Notes under the pieces: generated by a model
What the model was told of the DNA's origin: nothing
Database searches by the model: none
What the model saw: only the letters and a program-made list of their open reading frames with translations
Made by a program: the position numbers and the translations under genes
Source of the DNA: Sphingomonas sp. 35-24ZXX
GTDB taxonomy: Bacteria; Pseudomonadota; Alphaproteobacteria; Sphingomonadales; Sphingomonadaceae
DNA length: 64,000 nt
Reading direction: 5' to 3'
Assembly: GCF_000786215.1 (NCBI RefSeq)
Contig: NZ_JROG01000003.1
Location: forward strand, 744,001 to 808,000
Shown here: piece by piece, positions 53,803 to 64,000 of the stretch
How positions within the stretch are numbered: the first letter of the stretch is position 1
Layout of the letters: the number at the start of each line of letters is the position of its first letter

Positions 53803-54999
53803 TCAGATCAGCTCGACCGCGACTGCCGTGGCTTCGCCGCCGCCGATGCACAGCGAGGCCAGGCCGCGCTTGCCGCCACGGGTCTGCAGCGCCGAGATCA
53901 GCGTTGCGATGATGCGCGCGCCGCTGGCACCGATCGGATGGCCCAGCGCAGTCGCACCGCCGTGGACGTTGACCTTGTCGTGCGGGATGCCGAGGTCGCG
54001 CATGGCGATCATCGAAACGCAGGCAAACGCCTCGTTGACCTCGAACAGATCCACGTCATCGACGCTCCATCCGGCCTTTTCCATCGCCTTGCGGCTGGCA
54101 TCGACCGGCGCGGTGGTGAAGCGCGCGGGTGCATGCGCGTGGGCGGCATGCGAGACGATCCGCGCGACCGGCTTGAGGCCCATTTTGTCCGCTACGCTCT
54201 GGCGGGTCAGAACGAGCGCCGCCGCACCATCGGAAATCGATGACGCGTTGGCTGCAGTGATCGTGCCGTCCTTGGCGAATGCGGGCCTGAGGCTGGGGAT
54301 CTTCGATGCATCGCCCTTGAGCGGCTGTTCGTCCTTGTCGATGGTCTCGGTGCCCTTGCGGCCGGTGATTTCGACGGTGACGATCTCGCGGTCGAACGCG
54401 CCCGAGGTCTGGGCATGCTGCGCGCGGGTGAGCGAGGCGATGGCATAATCGTCCTGCGCTTCGCGCGTGAACTGATATTCGCCGGCGGTCTCCTCGGCAA
54501 AGCTGCCCATCGCACGGCCCGGCTCATAGGCGTCTTCCAGGCCGTCGAGGAACATATGGTCCATCACCCGGTCATGGCCGATGCGCGCACCGCCGCGATG
54601 CTTGGTCAGCAGATAGGGAGCATTGGTCATGCTTTCCATGCCGCCTGCGACCAGCAGGTCGACCGATCCCGATGCGAGCGCTTCTGCGCCCATGATGGTG
54701 GCTTGCATGCCGCTGCCGCACATCTTGTTGACCGTGGTCGCCTCGACCGACTGCGGCAGACCCGCCTTCAGCGCCGCTTGGCGCGCCGGGGCCTGGCCCA
54801 GACCCGCTGGCAGCACGCAGCCCATATAGATGCGCTCGACCGCATCGCCCGACACGCCGGCCCGCTCGACCGCTGCCTTGACCGCTGTTGCGCCCAGATC
54901 GGTGGCGCTGGCGCCGGACAGGCTGCCCTGGAAGCTGCCCATCGGGGTGCGGGCGTAGGAAACGATGACGACGGGATCGGCGGCGGAAAATGCGGTCAT
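53803..54999 (-). CDS. Acetyl-CoA C-acetyltransferase (thiolase)
   Basis: A 398-residue thiolase. The acylated Cys is in NKMCGSGMQA (about residue 91), the NEAFA motif follows later, and the catalytic His and second Cys are in GGATALGHPIGASG and LCIGGGEATA. It condenses or cleaves acetoacetyl-CoA and may serve PHB synthesis or fatty-acid/ketone use. The ATG at 54999 (MTAFSAAD) is chosen; the frame also opens at a TTG three codons earlier. Divergent from the prepilin peptidase gene. Confidence 0.93.
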   Translation of the reverse strand: MTAFSAADPVVIVSYARTPMGSFQGSLSGASATDLGATAVKAAVERAGVSGDAVERIYMGCVLPAGLGQAPARQAALKAGLPQSVEATTVNKMCGSGMQATIMGAEALASGSVDLLVAGGMESMTNAPYLLTKHRGGARIGHDRVMDHMFLDGLEDAYEPGRAMGSFAEETAGEYQFTREAQDDYAIASLTRAQHAQTSGAFDREIVTVEITGRKGTETIDKDEQPLKGDASKIPSLRPAFAKDGTITAANASSISDGAAALVLTRQSVADKMGLKPVARIVSHAAHAHAPARFTTAPVDASRKAMEKAGWSVDDVDLFEVNEAFACVSMIAMRDLGIPHDKVNVHGGATALGHPIGASGARIIATLISALQTRGGKRGLASLCIGGGEATAVAVELI

Positions 55000-55154
55000 G
55001 ACGATCAATCCTTTGACGAGGTTCGCGTGTGGCCCTCTCCCTAGAACAGCACGAACCGCAATTCAAATCCGGCAAAACCGCTTTCCACCCTGGGCCCCGC
55101 GCCGCTATGGCGCGACGGACGCTCCACCACCCCCTGCACAAGGCTTGCACCGCG

Positions 55155-55919
55155 ATGTTTGCGCCGCTGCTGCACCATCCCCTGCTCGGCCCTCTGGCCG
55201 CCGCCATCGCAGGAGCGATCTTCGGCAGCTTCATCGGCGCGCTGGTGGTGCGCTGGCCGCAGGGGCAATCGGTGCTGACCGGGCGGTCGCGCTGCGATTC
55301 GTGCGGAGGTACGCTCAAGCCCTGGCAGCTGGTGCCGATCCTCTCGCACATTGCGCTGCGCGGACGATGCGGCCTGTGCGGGCAACCGATCGGCCTGCAG
55401 GGACTTTTGATCGAGATCATCGCCGCGCTGATCGGCGCGCTGGCGCTGGCGCTGCATCCGGGCTGGCCAGGCGTTGCCATTGCCGCCTTCGGCTGGCTGC
55501 TGCTGCCGCTGGCGGTGCTCGATTTCAGGCATTACTGGCTACCACATCCCCTCACTGCGGCGCTCGCACTGGGCGGGCTGGCGAGCCTGAGCGCAGGCCT
55601 TCAACCCGACATGACCAGCCGGCTGATCGGCGCGGGCGCGGGGTTCGGCCTGCTGTGGATCGTTGCGTTCGGCTATCGTCGGCTGCGCGGACGCGACGGG
55701 CTCGGCGGGGGCGACCCACTGCTGCTGGGCGCGATCGGATTGTGGCTGGGCTGGCACATGCTGCCGTTGGTGCTGATGACCGCCAGCGGGCTGGGGCTTG
55801 CCGCAGCGTTGGTCATGCAGCGGCGCGGACGCGCCATCGACAGCGCGACCCGCTTTCCACTGGGCAGCTTGCTGGCGCTGGCCGCGTGGCCGATTGCGCT
55901 GATCGGCCTGCAGCCCTGA
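55155..55919 (+). CDS. Prepilin peptidase (type IV leader peptidase, GspO/PilD family)
   Basis: About 254 residues from the ATG at 55155 (MFAPLLHHP). The N-terminal methylase-side domain has GSFIGALVVRWP and two CxxC pairs (CDSC, CGLC) that bind zinc. The peptidase part has the two aspartates of the GxGD aspartyl protease family, in VLDFRHYWLP and GGGDPLLLG, in a bundle of about seven membrane helices. The residue after GGGD usually includes a Lys (GDxK), which is Leu here. It processes type IV pilin or type II secretion pseudopilin leaders; no such genes are in the window. Starts at 55107 or 55029 are possible. Confidence 0.88.
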   Translation: MFAPLLHHPLLGPLAAAIAGAIFGSFIGALVVRWPQGQSVLTGRSRCDSCGGTLKPWQLVPILSHIALRGRCGLCGQPIGLQGLLIEIIAALIGALALALHPGWPGVAIAAFGWLLLPLAVLDFRHYWLPHPLTAALALGGLASLSAGLQPDMTSRLIGAGAGFGLLWIVAFGYRRLRGRDGLGGGDPLLLGAIGLWLGWHMLPLVLMTASGLGLAAALVMQRRGRAIDSATRFPLGSLLALAAWPIALIGLQP

Positions 55920-55925
55920 GCCGCG

Positions 55926-56150
55926 TCAACGGCGCTGCGTTGCCCGGCGCAGACGCTGGCCCAGAAACGCCTGACCGCGCCTGGATACCGCCCAGGTCCC
56001 GCTGACCAGCAGCGCCAGGAAGCCCAGACCAATGATCAGTCCCGACGATGCACCCATCGCCAGCAGGATCAGCATCACGCCGACGAAAGGCGCGGCAACA
56101 AGGCCAAAAAGGCCAGCGACGACCAAGGTCGCCTGAAGAGTATGCAACAT
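55926..56150 (-). CDS. Small membrane protein
   Basis: I do not recognise it. From the ATG at 56150 it has 74 residues (MLHTLQATLV), with two hydrophobic helices (about 6-32 and 36-58) and a basic C-terminal tail (SRRGQAFLGQRLRRATQRR). The frame is open to 56231 but that part is less hydrophobic and has no better ribosome binding site. It lies 106 bp downstream of acs on the same strand and is convergent with the prepilin peptidase gene, 6 bp away. Confidence 0.5.
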   Translation of the reverse strand: MLHTLQATLVVAGLFGLVAAPFVGVMLILLAMGASSGLIIGLGFLALLVSGTWAVSRRGQAFLGQRLRRATQRR

Positions 56151-56256
56151 GCGGAGAAAACTCTCGGGTAAAGCTGCGTGTCCGCAGAAATCGAACGACA
56201 CTATAGCCAAGCCGATGCCGCAATATGTCAAAACTTCAAATGCTTGACCAGCAGTT

Positions 56257-58215
<1,959 letters not shown>

Positions 58216-58326
58216 CGATCAGGTCCTCGCGCGCGTATCCGGCCCTTGCGGCCATGTTGGCTGCCTTATGTGCCGCACGCACCCGCGGGTAGCAACCCGT
58301 CGCAAAGTGTCTGTCGCTGGTCAGAT

Positions 58327-58345
58327 TGATGTTGATATAACATCA
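58327..58345. promoter_or_regulatory. 19-bp perfect palindrome, candidate Zur operator
   Basis: TGATGTTGATATAACATCA has 7-bp perfect arms around a 5-bp AT-rich centre. It resembles Fur-family Zur boxes (TGTTATAxTATAACA type). It lies 136 bp before the ZnuD-like receptor and 112 bp before acs. The receptor's likely zinc function makes Zur the best guess. Confidence 0.5.
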
Positions 58346-58480
58346 CACCAATGGTAGCCGCCCCAGCGCAATGCCTGATCTGGCCGCCCGCGTTCCTTTC
58401 AGCGCAAACAGGCCAGGCGGCAGGACTGCCGGACAGCGGCAGCCAATCCAGTCACGAAACGCCCCAGGGAGCCATAAAAA

Positions 58481-60628
58481 ATGCGTCGCACGCTTCTTCT
58501 CGTCACGTCGTCCCTCTCGCTCGGCACCGCCCTGCTCGCTGCGACCCCCGCGCTGGCGCAGCGGGCGCAGGGCAGCGAAGCGCCCGCCACCGAAGAGGAC
58601 GATGACTTTCATCGCAACCCCGGCATCATCGTCACCGCGCCGTTCGTGCGCGATCTCAGCATCCTGGCGGGCACCTCCGAATTGTCCGGCGACGATCTGT
58701 CGCGCGAGGCGCGCTCGCAGATCGGCGATGCGCTGACCAAGCTGCCGGGCGTTTCGGCCACCAGCTTCTCGCCCGGCGCCTCGCGGCCGGTGCTGCGCGG
58801 CTTCCAGGGTGAGCGCATCCGCGTGCTGACCGACGGCATCGGCACCATCGACGTGTCGAACACCTCGCCCGACCATGGCGTGACCGTGGAGCCGATTATC
58901 CTCGACCGTGTCGAGGTGCTCCGCGGCCCTGCCGTGCTGCTGTTCGGCGGCCAAGCCGTGGGCGGCGCGGTCAACGCAATCGACAAGCGCATCCCGCGCG
59001 AAGTTCCCGAAGAGCCGTTTCACCTCGACGCGCTTGCCACTTATGGCAGCGCTGCAGATGAGCGCAGCATCGGCGCCAGCCTGGACGTGCCGCTGACCTC
59101 CAAGCTGGTGCTGCATCTCGACGGCAGCTATCGCAAGTCGGACGATCTGGAAGTGGGCGGCTTCGTGCTCTCGCCCGGCCTGCGTGCCGAGCAGCTGGAG
59201 GAAGCCGCTGAAGAGCGCGCCGAAGGCAATATCGAGGAAGCCGAAGAGGCCGAGGAGCTGGCCGGTCTGCGCGGGCGCATCCCCAATACCGGAACCGAAA
59301 CCTACAGCTTCGGCGGCGGCCTTGCCTATATCGGCGAAGGCGGCAGCTTCGGTGTCTCGGGCAGCTATTACAACAGCCTCTATGGCGTCCCCGAACGGCC
59401 CGGCGCCGGACATCACCATGGCGAGGAAGGCGAAGAGGAAGCCGGCGGCGAGGAAGAGGAAGGCCCGGTCACCATCGGGCTCGACCAGATCAAGGTCGAT
59501 TTCCGCGGCGAGGTCTTCCTGCCGGGCTTCTTCGAGACCCTGCGCCTGCGCGCGGCTTATGCCGATTTCAAGCAGACCGAATTCGAGGGCAACGAGGTCG
59601 GCACCGTGTTCACCAACGAGGGCCTGGAAGCGCGCATGGAACTGGTCCAGCGCGAGCGTGGCGGCTGGCGCGGCGCAAGCGGCGTGCAGTACGTCCACCG
59701 CGATTTCAGCGCAATCGGCGCCGAAGCCTTCGTCCCGCCGAACACCACCGATCAGGTCGGCATCTTCACCCTGCAGGAAGTTCGCAGCGGCAGCTTCGAG
59801 CTCGAAGGCGCGGCGCGCTATGACAAGGTCAATGTGAAGTCGCAGGTGCTGGGGGTCGAGCGCGACTTCAACTCCTATTCGTTCGCCCTGGGCCTGGCCT
59901 ATATCCCGACCGACCAGCTGCGCATCGGCGTCAACCTCAACCGCGCCCAGCGCGCGCCGGCCGCCGAAGAGCTGTTCTCGAACGGACCGCACATCGCAAC
60001 CCAGGCATTCGAGATCGGCAACCCCGATTTCACCACCGAGAAGAGCTGGGGTGGCGAGGCGTACATCCGCTGGTCGACCCCGGACGTGAACCTGTCGCTC
60101 ACCGGCTTCTACAACCGCTTCGACGACTTCATCATCGATGTGCCCACCGGGCTCGAGGAAGACGATCTGCCGATCTTCCAGTTCATCCAGAACGACGCCA
60201 AATATTACGGCATCGAAGCCGAAGCTTCGGTGATCTTCGCGCGTGCAGGCGGTTTCCGCTTCAGCGCGGATGGCGTGGCCGATTATGTCCACGCCTCGCT
60301 CGACGGCCTGGGCCCCGTCCCCCGGATCCCGCCGCTGCGGCTGCTGGGCGGCCTGGAGGCGCAGAGCGACACGCTCGACCTGCGAGCAGAGGTCGAATGG
60401 TTCGACGACCAGCAGCGCAACGCCAATTTCGAGACCGAAACCGCAGGCTTCACGCTGGTCAACGCCAGCGCCTCGTGGAAGCCGTTCGGCGCGTCGCGCG
60501 GCGTGACGCTGATCGCATCGGCCAACAACATCTTCGACGTCGTCGGCCGCCGCGCTGCCAGCTTCACCAAGGATTTCGCCCCGCTCGGCGGCCGCGATTT
60601 CCGCATCTCGGCCAAGTTCAGCTTCTGA
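58481..60628 (+). CDS. TonB-dependent receptor, ZnuD-like (probable zinc uptake)
   Basis: A 715-residue outer-membrane receptor. A signal peptide (about 1-26, ending PALAQ) is followed by a plug domain (about 48-165, with LTKLPGVSATSF, PVLRGFQGERIRVLTDGIG and VEVLRGPAVLLFGGQAVGGAVN) and a barrel ending in phenylalanine (ISAKFSF). Two extracellular-type insertions are very acidic, and one is His-rich (GHHHGEEGEEEAGGEEEEG, about residues 310-328), as in ZnuD zinc receptors. AGGGAG stands a few bases before the ATG. Zinc as substrate is inference from the loops and the upstream palindrome. Confidence 0.85.
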   Translation: MRRTLLLVTSSLSLGTALLAATPALAQRAQGSEAPATEEDDDFHRNPGIIVTAPFVRDLSILAGTSELSGDDLSREARSQIGDALTKLPGVSATSFSPGASRPVLRGFQGERIRVLTDGIGTIDVSNTSPDHGVTVEPIILDRVEVLRGPAVLLFGGQAVGGAVNAIDKRIPREVPEEPFHLDALATYGSAADERSIGASLDVPLTSKLVLHLDGSYRKSDDLEVGGFVLSPGLRAEQLEEAAEERAEGNIEEAEEAEELAGLRGRIPNTGTETYSFGGGLAYIGEGGSFGVSGSYYNSLYGVPERPGAGHHHGEEGEEEAGGEEEEGPVTIGLDQIKVDFRGEVFLPGFFETLRLRAAYADFKQTEFEGNEVGTVFTNEGLEARMELVQRERGGWRGASGVQYVHRDFSAIGAEAFVPPNTTDQVGIFTLQEVRSGSFELEGAARYDKVNVKSQVLGVERDFNSYSFALGLAYIPTDQLRIGVNLNRAQRAPAAEELFSNGPHIATQAFEIGNPDFTTEKSWGGEAYIRWSTPDVNLSLTGFYNRFDDFIIDVPTGLEEDDLPIFQFIQNDAKYYGIEAEASVIFARAGGFRFSADGVADYVHASLDGLGPVPRIPPLRLLGGLEAQSDTLDLRAEVEWFDDQQRNANFETETAGFTLVNASASWKPFGASRGVTLIASANNIFDVVGRRAASFTKDFAPLGGRDFRISAKFSF

Positions 60629-60636
60629 TCACGGCC

Positions 60637-60666
60637 AAAAAAGCCCTCCCCCTCGATGGGGGAGGG
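60637..60666 (-). terminator. G/C hairpin with T run on the minus strand
   Basis: CCCTCCCCC (60644-60652) pairs with GGGGGAGGG (60658-60666). On the minus strand it is followed by CTTTTTT, so it can terminate the acyl-CoA ligase transcript. On the plus strand it is a hairpin 16 bp after the TonB receptor stop. Confidence 0.6.
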
Positions 60667-60781
60667 TTGGGTGGGGGTGGCCTCTCCGGCTTGCGCAAGG
60701 CCGCGCAAACGAACCGGCCCGACCTGGCCGCACCATCACCTTCACCGCTGCGACGAGCTGCAAAGCCACCAAGTCTCGCAG

Positions 60782-60860
60782 CCTCTCCCATCAAGGGAGA
60801 GGCGTGATGTTAGCCCCTCCACCCCCCGCTGCGCGGGCGGTCCCCCTCCCCCAGCAAGCT
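60782..60860. repeat. G/C-rich palindromic repeats between convergent genes
   Basis: CCTCTCCC-ATCAA-GGGAGAGG (60782-60802) is a perfect hairpin, followed by C-rich sequence with CCCGC/GCGGG and TCCCTC-type arms to about 60860. Related to the element at 18046-18136. The region 60667-60881 contains no gene that I can support. Confidence 0.65.
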
Positions 60861-60881
60861 GAGGGAGGACTTTCTCCAATA

Positions 60882-62489
<1,608 letters not shown>

Positions 62490-62560
62490 TCTCTCCTGAC
62501 CCAGGGCCCTTCAGCGGGGCCGGTTTAACATGGATCAGAAACCCCGAAGCGGCCCCCAAG

Positions 62561-64000
62561 TCAACCGACGAGGCGCAGTTCCGGGCGAGATGCTGTCAGC
62601 GATTCGATATCGCGCACCGACAGGCCCTCGATCGCGCGCAACGCCTGCAGCGCATCGGCATCCAGCCGGAACCGGTTGCCCAGGCACACCGGCATCACCC
62701 GGCCACCGCCCAGCAGCAGCCGCGCATGCACTTCGTCCTGTCCGCTCCCGGGCTGGCCCACCAGCTCGGCGAGCCGCACCAGGGCATCGGGATGGTGGAC
62801 ATCGATCTTGGCCTTGTGGCGCAGCGTGATCTTGATCTGATCGAGCGGCCTGGCGCGGCGGATGGTGGCGCGCGGGGCCTGGTCCTCGCTCGACCGGTCG
62901 AACTCCAGCTCGATCAGCAGGCAGGCCGACTGGCTGGCCCATTCGGGCATGGCAGCCACGACATCGTCATCGAACGAGCTGGCCGAAAACTGGCCGCTCT
63001 CATCGGAAAGGTCGACCATCACGAAGGTGCTGCCGCGCTTGCTCTGGCGCCGGTTGCAGCCTTCGACGAGCGCCGCGACCTTGACCGTCTTGCGCTCGCC
63101 AACGCGCACGTCGAGCGTCTCGACGATCTGCTGATAGGGCCGCGCGCCCTGCGCCCGCGCTACCGCGGTGAACTCGGTCACCGGATGCGCGGAGAAGAAG
63201 AAGCCGAACGCATCGCGCTCGTAGGTCATCGCCTCGCCCGTCGCCCAGGGCTTGGACGCCGGCAGCCGCAAAGACTGGCCCGGCTGCTGGACATCGCCGA
63301 ACAGCCCGCCCTGCCCGCTGCTGCGCTGGCGATGCGCTTCGGCTGCGACCGCCAGCACCATGTCGGCACCGCCGTGCACCGCCGAGCGCTCCAGCCCCAG
63401 CCCGTCGAACGCGCCGGCCGCCGCGAGACTTTCGATCTGGCGCTTGTTGACCTGGCCGGAATCGATGCGATCGGCAAAATCGCCGAGCGATGTGAAGGGC
63501 CCGCCCACCTGCCGCGTCGCGACAACGCCCTCCATCGCCTTCTCGCCGACATTCTTGAGCCCCGCCAGCGCATAGCGCACGGCCAGGCCATCGGCGTTTT
63601 CCTCGACCGAGAACTCGGCCTCGCTGGCGTTGATGCATGGCGGAAGGCAGGCAACGCCCATCCGCCGCATGTCATCAACGAAGATGTTGAGCTTCTCGCT
63701 CTGCGCCATGTCGAAGCACATCGAGGCGGCGTAGAATTCGTGCGGATAGTGGGCCTTCACCCAGGCGGTCTGGTAGGCAAGCAGCGCATAGGCCGCCGCA
63801 TGGCTCTTGTTGAAGCCATAGCCTGCGAACTTGTCGATCAAGTCGAACAGCTCGTTGGCTTTCTTGGCATCGATGTTGTTGCGGCCCGCGCCTTCGACGA
63901 ACCGGCCGCGCTGCTGATCCATCTCGGCCTTGATCTTCTTGCCCATCGCGCGGCGCAGAAGGTCGGCATCGCCCAGCGAATAGCCGGCCAGCACCTGCGC
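62561..64000 (-). CDS. dnaE: DNA polymerase III alpha subunit, C-terminal part (truncated by window)
   Basis: The frame is open to the window edge and gives the last ~479 residues of the replicative polymerase. Visible parts are the end of the fingers/palm region (LAGYSLGDADLLRRAMGKKI, GYGFNKSHAAAYALLAYQTA), the tandem helix-hairpin-helix region (YALAGLKNVGEKAMEGVV), the OB-fold domain (KTVKVAALVEGCNRRQSKRG) and the C-terminal tau-binding region. The stop is at 62561. The catalytic aspartates and PHP domain lie outside the window. Confidence 0.96.
   Translation of the reverse strand, partial: AQVLAGYSLGDADLLRRAMGKKIKAEMDQQRGRFVEGAGRNNIDAKKANELFDLIDKFAGYGFNKSHAAAYALLAYQTAWVKAHYPHEFYAASMCFDMAQSEKLNIFVDDMRRMGVACLPPCINASEAEFSVEENADGLAVRYALAGLKNVGEKAMEGVVATRQVGGPFTSLGDFADRIDSGQVNKRQIESLAAAGAFDGLGLERSAVHGGADMVLAVAAEAHRQRSSGQGGLFGDVQQPGQSLRLPASKPWATGEAMTYERDAFGFFFSAHPVTEFTAVARAQGARPYQQIVETLDVRVGERKTVKVAALVEGCNRRQSKRGSTFVMVDLSDESGQFSASSFDDDVVAAMPEWASQSACLLIELEFDRSSEDQAPRATIRRARPLDQIKITLRHKAKIDVHHPDALVRLAELVGQPGSGQDEVHARLLLGGGRVMPVCLGNRFRLDADALQALRAIEGLSVRDIESLTASRPELRLVG

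Overview
This is 64 kb of GC-rich alphaproteobacterial chromosome, most probably from a member of the Sphingomonadales (Sphingomonadaceae). The genus cannot be fixed from the sequence alone. The case rests on the bamA-ompH-fabZ-rpmE order, the run dapA-smpB-DUF2062-cckA-recA-alaS, a CckA phosphorelay kinase, an alphaproteobacterial LexA site (GTTC-N7-GTTC) before recA, TonB receptors with a VVSA/IVTA-type N-terminus, and several short intergenic palindrome families of the kind common in sphingomonads. No rRNA, tRNA, CRISPR array, insertion sequence or prophage block was found.

Layout. 1-2000: envelope biogenesis and rpmE. 2.2-11.4 kb (minus): alaS, recA, a single-domain response regulator, cckA, a DUF2062 protein, smpB and dapA. 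11.4-16.6 kb (plus): lytic transglycosylase, greB, a vanadium haloperoxidase-like enzyme and a membrane protein. 16.6-23.5 kb: an aldehyde dehydrogenase and ThDP enzyme pair, a phage-type muramidase, a 2-hydroxyacid dehydrogenase and cysS. 23.6-26.6 kb (minus): a possible 49-residue ORF, a CHASE2 adenylate cyclase and a secreted FecR-like protein, tightly packed. 26.8-33.9 kb (minus): nitroreductase, cobT, class A PBP, a HepT/MntA toxin-antitoxin pair, cobS and a J-domain protein. 34-38.2 kb: bolA, Nudix, pirin, an alpha/beta hydrolase, an acyltransferase-like protein and a VOC protein. 38.6-46.4 kb: a degenerate aspartic-protease-like protein, DUF2332, hisG-hisD-nusB-thiL and hppA. 46.6-48.7 kb: an acyltransferase and JmjC/cupin pair. 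48.7-53.7 kb (minus): a complete vitamin B12 uptake operon, btuBFCD, behind a cobalamin riboswitch. 53.8-64 kb: thiolase, prepilin peptidase, acs, a ZnuD-like TonB receptor with a Zur-like palindrome, an acyl-CoA ligase and the C-terminal part of dnaE.

Themes. Cobalamin appears twice: the CobS/CobT cobaltochelatase subunits and a riboswitch-controlled uptake operon. Signalling appears as CckA with a neighbouring FAT GUY-type receiver, and as a CHASE2 cyclase with a FecR-like periplasmic partner.

The most unusual features are these. A 78-bp intergenic palindrome sits in frame inside btuF, and a second copy covers its 5' end. A two-lobed aspartic-protease-like protein has lost its first catalytic motif and carries a TonB-box-like stretch. 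A toxin-antitoxin pair is inserted in the cobS/cobT cluster. A small ORF of coding-like composition ends just before the cyclase start. A 19-bp perfect palindrome lies between acs and the ZnuD-like receptor. I did not find a clear multi-gene system that is wholly new; these are the best leads.
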